This document shows positions 23,341 through 35,600 of a stretch of DNA of 64,000 nucleotides, piece by piece. This DNA comes from Macrotrachela quadricornifera (lineage: Eukaryota > Rotifera > Eurotatoria > Philodinida > Philodinidae), in contig JAJEKB010019401.1 in NCBI GenBank assembly GCA_022393335.1, positions 62,001 through 126,000 on the forward strand. Direction: 5' to 3'. The translations under genes were made by a program, and so were the position numbers. Each line of letters begins with the position of its first letter. Positions within the stretch are counted from its first letter, which is position 1. Below the pieces are notes generated by a model, which did no database searches, was not told where the DNA came from, and worked only from the letters and a program-made list of their open reading frames with translations.

Positions 23341-25052
23341 TTATTTTGTTATTTTATCCAATAGAATATTGAGTGTATTCTGTAAAGTATCCATACGATT
23401 ACTCATTTCATTAAATTTATTTTCAAAATTTTTTATTTCAGTTCTAATTGCTACTATTTGTTCACTTGTATTACGTTGTATAGTCATTAAATCAGCAAAA
23501 CCTATACAACTATCCATTAAATTTCGTTGATTTTGTTTACTTTTTTGAAAATTATGTATCGATTGAATTAATATTCGTCGAGTTTGAAAATAACGAATAG
23601 ATGTTGATTTATTATGTCGTTTTAAATACCATACTTTAATAGAAAATTTAATAACATTTGCTGCTTGATATCGAAATTTTTTAGTTAATTGTATATCTAA
23701 GACAAATGTATGAACATATTTTTCTTCATGAGTAAGAAGAAGTTTTCGTGAAAGAATAGCAATAAGTAGAGCTGTTAATAAAAGACCAATCAAACCAATG
23801 ATTCCAGCAACACCTAATAATAATTCAATTTGAAAAGATTTAATAAAACTATAAAAAAAAAACATATTTTTTTTTACTTACTTCGTCCACAATATGTTGA
23901 TGGAATTTGATCACCATAACCTACAAAACAAAAATTTAAAATTTGACATATCTGTTAAACAGTGTTATATACGCACCAATAGTCGTAGCTGTAATAATAA
24001 AAAGCCACATTGAATCAGACATAGATAAATGTTCTTTCGTAGATGTATAATTACAAGCACGTAAAGACCAACTTCCAATAAGAAAGATAACAGTACATAA
24101 TATAATTAAACATCGTGTTGGCCATCGTTCAAGATAAGTTTTCATAAGAAAGAAAAAATTAATTGGTACATGATTTAAATATCCAAATGATCGTAATGGT
24201 ATATCACGAATCAAACATGAATGTAACATAATCGAACGACCAATTAAATAAAGACGAAAAAACACTTAATAAAAAATTTTTATATAAAAATAAAACAAAA
24301 TTAAAACTTACTTGGTAAACCAAGTCCAACATCAATAGCAGTATAAGACATAGAATGAATTTTTGATGAAGATAAATTAGATATTGTTAAATTTAAATTT
24401 ATTTGATTTTCATCATTGGATTGAGGATAAGATCGAGGTACGGGATGAATTGCACAAATTATTATTTCAATTATAATCAAGAATATTTTTATATTTGTTA
24501 ATTCAACACGCCAATCTTCAATTTTATTTCGAAATGAATAAAGTTTTATATCTAAATAATGATAATATAAGATAAGAATAAGAAGAATAATTGTACTAAT
24601 TGTAATTATTAATTTAATGAACCAACTAGCTTTTAAATCTTGATCATTATTATAATTAAAATTTAGTTCATTTTCAATAATCATAAGAATAATACCAAAT
24701 ATAGCCAAAAAAGACATTATATTGCTTATTAAAGCACTAGAATAAAAATATAGATTGAAAATATAATGAAAAGAAATATACCTTACAGTCGAGTATAAAA
24801 ATATTCTCGTACACATAATCGATATCGAAGATTATTTGATGAAATTTGTAATTCTTTAGTTAATTTGGAATGATTATCTGTTGAATGAATAGAAGAAGTA
24901 GGTGGTTTTAAATTAGAATTCATAAGAGTTATTGTTGATGATGATGGTATATGCGTATTCAATTCTATATGTTTTACAATCGGTACATTATTAGTTGTAA
25001 GTTCATTAATTGATTGCAAACGAAAGTTCTCATCAGAATCTATTTTATTCAT
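23341..25052 (-). CDS. Small-conductance calcium-activated potassium channel (SK/KCNN type)
   Basis: Five minus-strand exons fit in frame: 24787-25052, 24312-24736, 23977-24264, 23882-23920 and 23341-23813, giving 496 residues. The introns are 50, 47, 56 and 68 bp. Residues 1-88 are a polar cytoplasmic tail. S1-S3 lie in exon 2. Exon 3 has the S4-S5 region with LYLIGRSIMLHSCL and FFLMKTYLERWPTRCLIILC, closely like SK channels. The filter GYGD (residues 327-330) is split by an intron and followed by QIPSTYCG. S6 is in TALLIAILSRKLLLTHEEK, followed by the calmodulin-binding domain KYVHTFVLDIQLTKKFRYQAANV and a C-terminal coiled coil. The channel opens when Ca2+/calmodulin binds and hyperpolarises the cell. 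The 39-bp exon carrying YGD is unusually small. Confidence 0.93.
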
Positions 25053-25791
25053 ACTTGATTATCTTGTTTATTCAACTATTAATGTATTTGAATGAGTTAT
25101 ATCTAAGAAAATTTATTGAAGAAGTGTTACCTACTTTCTAACTATCAAAGCGTTTGTTTATGTTTGTATAAATGATGAATATTTTGTGCAATACAGATAG
25201 ACATAAAAAACTAACGCCTTTTTCTTTTCGCTATACGCAAATGTTACTAAGCATATAAGAAAGAGAATCACCCAAAAATCATGTTTTGTGATATGATAAA
25301 TAAAAGCATCTACATTTGCTTACTGACAGGAAACAATAGATACATTCATGATCAATTTATAAATGATAATTTACCTGAATAACAAAACAAATAAATCGAA
25401 TAGTTATGAAACGAGCACATGTTACTTTTGCTATGGGGTTTTAATACGATGCGATTATACCCAGATGTATTGATGCAAATAGTCTTTATTGTATATTTCG
25501 TTTGATGTTATATTCAAACATGTTTATATATTTTCTTTTCGAATTCGAAAATGATTCTTTTCTTGCAGTAGAGTAAATAATAAAAGAACAATCAAACTAA
25601 TTTATTGCAACAATATTTATTAGCCATGATAAAAACTAAAACTGCTCACAAATTCTTTCACAATACATTAATGGATATAGATCTCTGTCACTTAAAAACT
25701 TTTATATTATTATTTTTTCTCAAAAAGATAATTTCTAATTCAAAACACATGCTAATCTCAGTAAAAGTCATAATGATGAAGCATGTCGTAT
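25053..25791. other. Upstream region of the SK gene
   Basis: This is AT-rich and holds the presumed promoter and 5' UTR of the channel gene. No other feature is seen. Confidence 0.4.
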
Positions 25792-26578
25792 CAGGGTTGG
25801 AACCGGACGGATTTTTACATCCGGTCCGGTCCGGTCCGGTCAAAATCCGGCCGGTTTACTTTAAACCCCAAACTGGTAAAAATCCGGCAAAAGTCCGGTC
25901 ACAATCCGGTAAAAGTAAAATAAAAATCCGGCAACAGCCCGTAAAAGTCAGGGAAAATCCGGCAAAAGTCCGGTAAAAGTCAAGGAAAAATTCGGCAACG
26001 GTCCGGTAAAAGTCAGATAAAAATCCGGCAACCGTCAGGTAAAAGTCACATAAAAATCCGGCAACAGTCTGATAGAAATCCGGCAACAGTCCGGTAAAAG
26101 TCAGGGAAAAATCCGGCAAAAATCTGGTTTCGTCCGGTCAGACCGAAGTCAGATTACCGGACCGGTTTCAACTCTAGTAAATTAGAATATATAACCAAAA
26201 GACTAGTATATGCAAATCTATAAGTGTGATTACCATCTCTTCTATATCATATGTTACATTTTTCGAATATATTAAGTTCAAAGGTACTAGCAAAATAAAC
26301 TGAATTAACCAGTGGGGTTAGCGCTACTATTTAGGAATATCAATCATATATTTTGGTTCCATTCTATTCCTTGGAGTACATTTGACTTCTTGAAATGTTA
26401 TTTTAGCTGAAATGAGGTGACTAAGTACTACTTTTAGCGAAGAAAACTCTTGAATACAAGTGTGAGCTTGAGAATAATCGTCTGGTGAAAATCCGGTTTC
26501 ATCCGGCCGGATGTGAAAATTCGTCCGGTCTTGTCCGGTCCGGTCCGGAACCGGATTGTCCGACCGGTTCCAACTCTG
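25792..26578. mobile_element. CCGG-word element(s), probably hAT-type
   Basis: The left end reads CAGGGTTGGAACCGGAC. Two right-type ends occur, CCGGTTTCAACTCTA at 26176 and CCGGTTCCAACTCTG at 26578; read inverted they match the left end as GAGTTGGAACCGG. From 25820 to 26170 the DNA repeats an about 12-17-base unit, TCCGGTAAAAGTC and TCCGGCAACAG variants, about 18 times. The long frames on both strands here are products of this repeat. The layout suggests one element with a duplicated right end or two nested copies. An 8-bp duplication could not be found, so the hAT call rests on the terminus alone. Confidence 0.55.
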
Positions 26579-27390
26579 TTACAGATGAAAAGAATTAGAT
26601 ATAGCTGTTAGGGGCTACAAATAGCTTTAATGAAATGAATATAAAAGTAAAAGATTGGACAGTTTTAAATGCGTAGATACAGAAATAACGGATCAGATAC
26701 GGAAACAAGAGGTTTTAGGACAGAGTTAATATAGTAAACATAGATTTAAGTGATAAAAGATAGAAATAAAAAGTGAAGAATTGAATTAAAGAGCTAGATA
26801 CAGATCTAAAGTGTAAATATATGTATACGCTTTCGAAAAGGCGTTTCTGTCAGAAACCAACCAAAAATAATTTCCGTGTATTTGGAAAACTATCTTGCTC
26901 AGTTTTCTATAAATACGCGTGTTTAGATTGTAGGCCTATGCCAGTAGATATAGGTATTGATAGAAAGGATGTCGTTGAAGTGCTGTCAGATGAGATGTCG
27001 TAAGAAACTTTTTCTTAAACAGAGGAAGAATAGATTTGTATGAAGCTTTGAGCACAGAACTGTTTTTTGCATCTAACGAAACTTTGAAAAGATTAAAAAT
27101 TTGTTTCAAACGTCGAAATCCTTTTGAGTTTTATATAGTATTTTTTTTTCAGTGTAGATGCCTCCAACAAAAAGTAATCCCAAGTCGCTCAAGCAGTCCT
27201 AGTCGACTAAAGTAGCTTAAAGTAGCGTGAAGCGACTGAAAGTAACGTCGAGTACAGAAGTTGTTGCTTTCTTCTTGTAACTAGCGCGCAGGATGAAGAA
27301 GTTTAAGGAACTGCAGCCCTAAGGACAACACATAACTCAAGCAATATGTGGGATCCAAAGAACTTCAGGAAAAGTGGATAGAGAGCGAGA
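26579..27390. other. Purine-rich non-coding stretch with a short foldback
   Basis: From 26590 to 26820 the plus strand is purine-rich with loose AGATACAGA-like words. At 27180-27260 there is a short cluster of AAGTCGCT/AGCGACT and AGTCGACT words able to fold. No gene was recognised. Confidence 0.35.
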
Positions 27391-29865
27391 CTAAGAGTAA
27401 AAATGATGACGCACACAAAAACAATTTCTATGCCTGATGAAAAGGTGGAGTTTCATGAGACCAAAGGTAATTTGAAAACTCGCAGAATTCGGACAGGTCT
27501 CATTTTCTTAGTAAAATAACAGTATTATTATTAAATAAATAGACATCGGCTGTTCATAGATGAATAAAAATTTAATTCTTCTACCTGCTATTATTGTGGT
27601 TGTTGAGGTGCTTATGGTAGTAGTAACGGTAGAAGTAATACTAGTGGTAGTAATAGTGGTAGTAGCAGCATTAGTAGTAGTAGTAGTATATGATATTGTC
27701 GTGGCTAAAATGAAGCAAAGAACCTCATGTCAATAAGTCTATCTTACTTTTTTTTAAGTCGCTTATATTATATTTATAGAATTTGTTTAGCAAAGTATAT
27801 GTTTGACTCATTATAAATGAAAATGCAACAGAACTGTCCAAAAAAACTGCTGGATAAAATATATTGATATGTTTAATTGAAATCGAAATGTTGGAAGGGC
27901 TCTTTTTTTTAATAAGAAGCAAGAGATTTGGGGATGTTTGCGGTAGTGAGTTTCAAAAGATAATCTGACATCAGTGCCTGTGCTTGTATAGGTATACATA
28001 TTTATACATATGTATGATACGTATAACTATTCGAGGTGGTGATGAATTTAATATGAGTAGGACATCGACAAATTTTTTAGAAGAAGTTTATAGGGATCGT
28101 ACAAAATCAAGAAATATGTTTAAAACAGATCATTTGACACAATATCATGACGTTCTCGTTATACTCTACAGCACTTTAGCAAAAAAGATTCATATCGGTT
28201 CTTTAAGAGACGTCTTGAATGTCACATGACAATATTTTACGTTTTTTTACAAAGTCAGTTATTATCTAAGTATGGCGATACTAAACGTTTCATTATGTGA
28301 AAAATTGTTGTCTCTTCTCCCTACCACATATTTCACAAATATGCTCATGTTCAATGAAAAATTCCAGAACCTCTAGGATCCGAAATGATATGATTTGTCT
28401 AGTCAAAGAAGTATTACTGTGATGAAGCCTATCTATAGTTTTCGATAAGTCTTAGTAGTTTTACTCGATCTTGAATCTAATAAACCTAGAGCATACCACA
28501 CTAGAATACAAATACAGCACAAAGAAGCTTAGACATAATAACTAGCGGCAGACGAAATAAAAGTTGGTATTTGTATCGTATCCATTCCCGTGTCATAATC
28601 AGATCGCATAATCAATACAGCACTCAAAGCGAAACTGTAACAGTAGAGGTGGCCACTTAGTGAATTTTCTATCTTTTTTCAACTCAACGCACAATAGAAG
28701 AGTCATTTAGATTATATTACAAAGCTGAAATCTTGGCCATTTCATTGTAACTCCTCGTTTCGAAAATAAATAAAAATCTGGCCAAAAAATACGAAGATGG
28801 ATACTTTTTTGCAGTTACTTCTTCTAACTCCCAGTATATGACCTAACAAACCGGTGAGTTTTTATCGGTTTAAAAAGGTTTTTTTTTGAATCGGTCGGTC
28901 ACTGACCAAACTAGACCGGATCAATTATAACTTTACTTCAAATCATATAGAATTCTAGTAGCTTTTCTCGATTTTATCCAATGAAGCCTACTTTATACAA
29001 TATTTGTGGAAATAAAAACTTGGAAATATGTAGATCCGATAGTTCATAACTCAACGCATCATCAGAAACGACTATTTTTAATCAGTTATTTTAGTGTATG
29101 TCTAAGTATTTTTTTTATACCAACTTATCGAAAATAATACAGTAGATCATCATTACTAATATTATACAGATTCTACTCATTACTGAAGTGACTGCAAACA
29201 ATAATGACTTCGTATAGATTTAAAACGTTAGTAGCCAGTGTTCGTGTCTCCACAAATACAGGACTTCCGTTATGAGATAAAAGTATTGAACATTCCAACT
29301 TACTTCTTAACCACATTGTTAAAATTATCGCGAGAGCTATGCCACCCAATAACAAACCAATTAGAAAACAAATTAGACAAGTTTTGGTTGCTGGTGTTCA
29401 ACAACTAGCAATACATCTTCTGCAACAAAAGAACAATGGAAATCAATAGCGTCTAGCGAATGAGGAATATCAAAGTGATCTTAAATATTCTCTTTTGTTA
29501 ACTGATCCAGATTTATTTTCAGTATTGACATTTAATTCATCTACTTTCATCGCCCATATATCACTCTTCATTTCAATTGCTGATTCAAATGCTAGACTCA
29601 TATTTGAAATATTTGCATTTGATTGTGATAATCGTACAGCATGTTTGTCATTGGATATCAAAGATTGTGCACCAAATCGATGATGAACTGGTTTATTTGA
29701 TACATTGTATTCTGACGTATTAAAGTTGTTCTCGGAAGTATCAGCTTTCTTAGCGTTGCAGAGACTGAAAAGGAGACTTCTACTGTGTTTTTCATTATCC
29801 TGAATAAAAAAATTGAAAATCTTATATTCTGCAAGATCCATATAAATGTATCCTCTTCTTACCAT
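27391..29865 (-). CDS. Possible type II membrane protein with Thr-rich stalk (tentative exons)
   Basis: Three minus-strand exons join in phase. Exon 29304-29390 encodes a membrane segment, KTCLICFLIGLLLGGIALAI, before a GTAAGT donor. Exon 27595-27704 is a Thr-rich stretch (TTISYTTTTTNAATTTITTT and on) bounded by TTTTAG and GTAGAAG. Exon 27391-27506 contains NETCPNSASF and ends at TAG 27391-27393. A cytoplasmic tail followed by this kind of membrane segment and a Thr stalk is a layout I know from many bdelloid surface proteins. The open piece 29470-29865 (ATG 29865), rich in Ser/Asn and Lys, may be the N-terminal cytoplasmic part, but its donor could not be fixed. The 1.6-kb intron would be exceptionally long here. 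The exons may instead be remnants. Confidence 0.4.
27593..27692. repeat. Imperfect trinucleotide (GTA/TAC) repeat
   Basis: About 100 bases are made of GTAGTAGTR-type triplets. On the minus strand one frame gives a Thr-rich peptide flanked by good splice signals, so it may be coding (see the membrane-protein entry). Confidence 0.7.
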
Positions 29866-31077
29866 CAAGCTTATGCGTTCGCTTTTCGTAACAATGTAAG
29901 CAGAAATATGAAATATATAATTTTAATTTGTTACATTTTTTAGCAAAGTTTTATTTCAAAACTCTTATATGGCATTATGGTCTCCACAGAAGTGACAAAA
30001 GATGCCTATTATTTATTATGAATAACGAAATAGATTTACATAAAAAAATCATTAAAGTTTTTAATTGAAAAAGAAAGACATGTGTATCAAGGTTTTTTTC
30101 TCTGATTGGCTAATTAGCATATAAAGATTATTATGTAGCTCGCTTTTACCATCAACCCAACAGTTTTGTACGACTTTCAATAAACCTTCTCCCATATTAA
30201 AAGACTCCGGATCTTCTATAATAATGAAGCAAATAAAATTTCTGTGGAGGCTTTCTGTTTGAAATATACAATCTATGTTGACAAAAAGTTTTTAAAATTT
30301 TCCAACAAATATTTATTCTTTCATCTCAAATCATATTAAATTTCAGTAGGTTCACCACAATGTTTGTAAACCTGGAGATTTTTTAATTGAATCTGAGGAA
30401 TATGATATATTTTAATAAATTGGAACACATTTCGATGATGATCAAAACATTCCGGTAAGCTTATCGGAGGACTCACGAAAACTCGTGAAAGAAGGCTCTA
30501 GAAATGTTTCAGGAGCTCAGAATCTACTATTTCTTCTTAGATGAAAGTTTTTCAATATCGCTGCCATTTGATGACACAGAATTATAAAATATTTTAAATA
30601 CCAGAAAGTAAAATACTGCCACATCGTAGTCGTTTATTGTCTATTAACCGACCCAGAATAATCTGAATACGAAAACGAACGAGAAAAAGTCCTCAACTAT
30701 GAGTCTCACTTTTGAAAAGGATATACACCAGTTTGTAGAACTCGACAAGTTGAATCTCGTAGTATGTTTCGGTTTGTCCAACAGAGCTTTTTTCATGTAG
30801 AATACGACTCGAAATATCATAAGTTCAACATAGTATTATCTGGCATGCGGATTAGATGTTTTTAGAAATATAGGAACTCGCATAGGATTCGACTTTCCAA
30901 AAATAAAGGATTTTTAAACACATTAATATCATCCAAGAATGCAGTTTTTATAACACCAAAGCTTGAAATTTTGTATTAATAAAGTGAAAACAACAGACTT
31001 AGTATCAAGTAACCTATTTCATCTATAAAAATAAACAATTAAAAGATATAGTTGTGCCAATCGATGATCTTATCGCT
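29866..31077. other. Gene-free AT-rich stretch
   Basis: I see no coding exon, RNA gene or repeat boundary here. Confidence 0.35.
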
Positions 31078-31078
31078 T

Positions 31079-31892
31079 TCTTTCCAGGTTCCTGTTTTCG
31101 TTGGTTATCAGGCAAGATTCTTGTCTGAAAAATCCGATCTTGTCTTTGTTGTTTGAGTCGTGTCATATTGAAAAGACCTTTTATCGGCTACTATTACTAT
31201 TTGTTTTATACTATTTTATTATGGCTTTTGCATACTATATACAAAAAACTGTAAAAATACAAAAAAATACTTATTTTTTTAATGTTATCATTGACGTATG
31301 CATCTAGGATTTCTATCGTCGCTTAATAAAATCCTTTTGTTCATAATAAAAGAATATCTAAAAACATAGAATAGACAGAAAGATTAATCAGTAACATACT
31401 GAAATGTATTCAATAAGTGTGATTTATTTTAAAAAATCTAAAAAAAACTATTATACAGTCCATTGTTTTCTCTATATCGAATGAGAACATTTTACCTTCA
31501 TCTAATTGAAATAGAGCGGTTTCATGTTGTTTAATAATGAGCTGAACATTCTTCAAAGAGTACATTTTTGAAGTGAAGTTGCACTACTTATTGGATTAAT
31601 AATGACTAAATGACGTTCAGACATCGCTTTTCATATATAATCATACAAAGACGATACCACATGCTGCTCAACTTGGAAAGCTGAGAAGAATATTTTTCTT
31701 TTCTTTCACTAGAATTTTGTCTGAACAGTAAAAATTTTTAAAAAATTGTATTTCTTTTCAGTTTCTGTTTATTCAGAATTTTCAGACAAGATTCTTTTCA
31801 AAGGAAAAAAAATTCTTATCTAAACTTTGAAAATATTTTGAAGAATTTATAATTCTTGTCTGAAAGTGAAGGAAAACAAGAACCTGGAAAGA
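31079..31892. mobile_element. Foldback-type element with TTTCCAGGTTC termini
   Basis: The left end is TTTCCAGGTTCCTGTTTTC and the right end read inverted is TTTCCAGGTTCTTGTTTTCC, almost identical. Just inside both ends are words of the type CAGACAAGATTCTTGTCTGA, themselves palindromic. The 0.6-kb middle is AT-rich and non-coding. No target duplication was identified, so the superfamily is open. Confidence 0.6.
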
Positions 31893-32470
31893 GAATAGCA
31901 AGAAGTCTAAACTTTTTAATTCTTCTCTTTTCGCTTAGGTATTGTCATACAAATGAATTTTCAGTCAATCGACATAGTAATCAAAAAGGAAAATATCATT
32001 TGTTTACAAAAGATGTCGTCATGATACGATTATTCTTTAAAAATACTTGACTATACGTTGATACATCAAATCAATGATTAATAACTATACATAACACAAC
32101 TGATTTATATCATTTAAAAAACTTTTTGACTTCTTTTTGTATAAAATAGGAAAAAACATAATTATATGGGACAAAATACAGGACTTTTCAAAAAGATAGG
32201 AGTTATAGGCAATATAGGTCGCATCTGATCCTAGGTCAAATCGAAAAAATGGTTACATGAGTATATAAGGATTTTATTGAAAAAAATATCAACTATATAT
32301 ATTAGTTTTCATGGATTATTTATTATCAAAATAATTAGAATGATGATTAGTAACACATGCCGATGAGAAATAAGAATAACAGAAAAAACGAGAACATTAT
32401 TAAGAATAAATATAGAAAAAAAATGTTTATAAATAATACAAAAAAAAATTGTTATAGTTTTTTAAAAATA

Positions 32471-34387
32471 TTATCCATAAGATGACTGTTGTTGAATAAT
32501 AAAGTTCGATTTTGATGCTATTGATTTTATCTCATTTAATATCGTAATAAATAATCCCAGGTCGAATAATACGGTCCTTATACTTTCGTTTATGGTGCCG
32601 TATGAAGCAAATTTACGGCGAAAATACAGATAGCCGTATCGATTGATCTGAGATGAAACATTCACTAAAGGTTGTTATTGAGAATTAGAAACATTTTCAA
32701 ATAAATTAAAAGATTGAATTAGATTAGTTTTCAATTCATTTAATAGCGCAACGAGACCTGATTCTTCAATATTTATTTGGTGACTTAAGACGTTGCTGTT
32801 GTTAGAACATATATATTATTTGTTGAGTGTGGTGGTGATTGGATGTGATCAATTAATATTCAAATTCAATGACTGACGATGAAGATAATATATACGAGGA
32901 TTAGAATAAGGCCGATAATGTCGAGATTCTTCATCAGAATTATGAGTAATCATAAATGAAAAACATATATATATATTGTTACTGTTGTTGTTGTTGAACA
33001 AATGATGAACCACGTAATATGTTGATATTAAATATTTGAACATTATTTCATAATAATGGTAAACTATTATGATTTTGTTATTTAGCAAATGCTTGATCGA
33101 ATAATAAATTAATATATGATATTTGACAGGATGTTACATTTGATGATCAGGAATTATAATCTAAATAAAATTTTTAAAAAGTTCATATTATCTTCTAAAA
33201 GAAAAAAAAATATATTTGATTTTGCATATAAGATTCTTCTGATTGTGACACATGTCCAGGTCGATCATTCCGACCGTCGAAAACGGCGTCTTATAAAGCC
33301 GAAAACGGCTAAAAAACACGTATTAAAACAATAATTCTCAGGATATTTCACCGTAATCCGTCAGCTCGTTTTACGGACCGTTTATTTCGCTAGAAAAAGG
33401 CCATCGTTTTTCACCGTTTAACACCATTTACGACGTCGTTTTTTTTGACATGGATGTTTTAATCTTAGGCTTGGATCATTTAATAATTGTTCTAATTTGT
33501 GATTCATTAATAAATTATTTCATGGATTTAATGATTTTAAAGTATTATCTCATCCGTATATTCGATTTAAATGTCGAGTAGATATTAATTTTTCATTACC
33601 ATTATCATCCTCAATATCCGAAGAAAAAAACAGAAACAGTTACATTCCATTGACTAAATTTATTCTAACACGTTTATATTGATGATGTTGTTGATTGTAT
33701 TTCACCTATATTATATTTGAATGAGAGTAAATTATTATCTGGTCTCAAACTACCATCTTCTGATGCTGAAGTCTAATCATCTGCTGATTGGTCTTTTGGC
33801 TGGGAAATCATTATAAAACTTGAATCTGTTGAATTATTAATTGTTTTCTTAATAGAATTAATTAATTTTTTTAATCCATCATCCAATTCTAATTGAAAAT
33901 CAAGTCTATAAAAGAAAGTAGGAACTTCTTCTAAAAGAAAACATTATCTTACTGAAAATCATTGTTGATTATTTTCACATGTTTACCTATACTTAATGTA
34001 ATTTGTTGATTTATAATATGAAAATTTTCATTCTGAAAATTAAATTTTTTTAAAAATTTTTTATTGATTTTTATTTTTGTTTTTTTTTTAGAATATTTTT
34101 ATTTACTTTAAGAATCACAAACATATTATCTGTTCTTCTTCTTGTAGTCAATCGAATAGATACATTTTTATATGCAAAATCACTCGATAAACCGAATATT
34201 ATCGTATTATTATGAATATTTTCAATAAAATATTCTCGCATCTACCAGAAAATAAAAAGAAAACAATACAATTATCAGCAAATTTTTTTACCTGATCCAT
34301 TATACACATAAGATCATTTTTTTGAAAAAATTCATCTATATATTTATTAATGTGTTTAAATTTACTATTTCTATGGTCGTTTTCCAT
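32471..34387 (-). pseudogene. Decayed multi-exon gene, family unknown
   Basis: Minus-strand exons 34292-34387, 34107-34241, 33987-34032 and one starting at 33930 fit together in phase with short introns. They encode a start MENDHRNSKFKHINKYIDEF, then MREYFIENIHNNTIIFGLSS and EEVPTFFYRLDFQLELDDGL. In the fourth exon a TAG at 33773-33775 is followed by more stops and a frame change, although coding character continues (for example SSDIEDDNGNEKLISTRHL and KLEQLLNDPSLRLK). More coding-like sequence lies at 32471-32830 (NIEESGLVALLNELKTNLIQ, NRYGYLYFRRKFASYG). In between sits GC-rich word DNA (33245-33440), probably an insertion. I do not recognise the family. An intact copy may exist elsewhere. 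Confidence 0.55.
33242..33455. repeat. GC-rich palindromic word cluster inside the decayed gene
   Basis: Words such as AAAACGGCGTC, TTTTACGGACCG and ACGACGTCGT occur in both orientations in an AT-rich surrounding. A related patch with ACGGTCC/TTACGGCG lies at 32545-32640. The cluster interrupts coding-like DNA, which suggests a transposon insertion, but its ends are not clear. Confidence 0.4.
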
Positions 34388-34740
34388 ATTTATTTGAAAA
34401 CTAATATAAACAGATCATGTATTAAAAAAATAAAAATAAATTTTAAATAAATTCATATTTATTTATTAAATGAAACTATACAAAAAAAAACGAAAAATAA
34501 ATTACAATTGTTGAATATAAAGAATAAACAAAAGGTATGTATGCTCTTCGCCGAAACTCATATCGCCGAAATAAAGATCGCCGAAATTCGATAATCTACA
34601 TTTCGGCGAAGTATCCTTTCGGCGATGTTACTATCGACGATGTGTTATTTCGGCGATGTCATTATCGACGATGTGCATATCGGCGATACTATTTATTGAT
34701 GAATTTCATTTTGATCACAAAAACTAAAATTATTAACTGA

Positions 34741-35222
34741 GTTGAGCTAGGAGTCAAGTTAGTAACTAAGACAAGATAGTAGGTGACTCGAAATATATCA
34801 AGTTAGTAGCTAAGTCAAGTTAGTAGCTAAGTCAAGTTAGTAACTAAGTCAAGTTAGTAACNNNNNNNNNNTAAGACAAGATAGTAGGTGACTCGAAATA
34901 TATCAAGTTAGTAACTAACTCAAATTAGTAACTAAGACAAGATAGTAGGTGACTCGAAATATATCAAGTTAGTAGCTAAGTCAAGTTAGTAACTAACTCA
35001 AGTTAGTAGCTAAGTCAAGTTAGTAACTAACTTGAGTTAGTTACTAACTTGACTTAGCTACTAACTTGATATATTTCGAGTCACCTACTATCTTGTCTTA
35101 GTTACTAATTTGAGTTAGTTACTAACTTGACTTAGTTACTAACTTGACTTAGTTACTAACTCAAATTAGTAACTGACTCAAGTTAGTAACTGAGTCAAGT
35201 CAGTAAATAAGTTGAAATATAT
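34741..35222. repeat. Large palindrome of TTAGTAACT-type repeats with assembly gap
   Basis: An about 18-base unit (AGTCAAGTTAGTAACTAA and variants) is repeated, interspersed with a longer unit containing GATAGTAGGTGACTCG. Around 35020 the orientation reverses and the sequence reads back as its own complement for at least 140 bases on each side. The N run at 34862-34871 lies in the left arm, so the true length is unknown. Confidence 0.8.
34862..34871. other. Assembly gap (10 N)
   Basis: Ten undetermined bases sit within the left arm of the palindrome. They probably mark where the assembler could not resolve the repeat. Confidence 0.95.
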
Positions 35223-35600
35223 CAAGTAATAAGGTAAGTATGCTCTTCATCAAAACTAGTATCACCGATACTTTTTTCAATTTTTTTTTACCACCGTCGT
35301 TTAGATAATTGAAGCTGTCAGCAACGCTTTTGAGACAATACGTAAATAGATTTCAAGTCTATGATAGATATTTAAAAAACAAGCGCAAGAGATGATCGCC
35401 GAAAATTAGATCGTTGAAGTAAATATTGTTGGTAATAAATGATCGAAAAAATTCGGCGATCTTTATTTCGATCATCTTTATATCGGCGATCTTTATTTCG
35501 ATGATGTGTATTTCGGCGATCTTTATTTTCGATAATGTTCCTTTCGGCGCGAGTTTCGGCGATCTCACTTTTCGGCGATCTAGCATTCGGCGAAGAGCAT

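Larger units (their letters stand above)
34541..35600. mobile_element. 1.06-kb foldback element with ATGCTCTTCGCCGAA termini
   Basis: The left end ATGCTCTTCGCCGAA and the right end TTCGGCGAAGAGCAT are perfect 15-base inverted repeats. Inside both ends the word TTCGGCGATCTTTATTTCG and its complement are iterated (34541-34690 and 35450-35600). A second left-type end lies at 35240 (ATGCTCTTCATCAAAAC), so this may be two nested or tandem copies. The middle (34741-35222) is a different palindromic array. There is no coding capacity, and the frames across it are repeat products. Confidence 0.65.

Noticed and set aside
25605..26119. Long frames on both strands (plus 25605-25976, minus 25856-26119)
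   Set aside because: They arise from the CCGGTAAAAGTC-type tandem unit; the peptides simply repeat the unit in both directions.
28845..28930. Small hAT-like element with AACCGGT words
   Set aside because: CAGTGACCGACC-type sequence is present, but no matching opposite end or 8-bp duplication was found.
29495..29683. 62-codon plus-strand ORF
   Set aside because: It is the reverse of the more plausible minus-strand frame 29470-29865.
34741..35222. CRISPR-like array of repeats and spacers
   Set aside because: Units are contiguous, degenerate and palindromic with no unique spacers, and the genome is eukaryotic.
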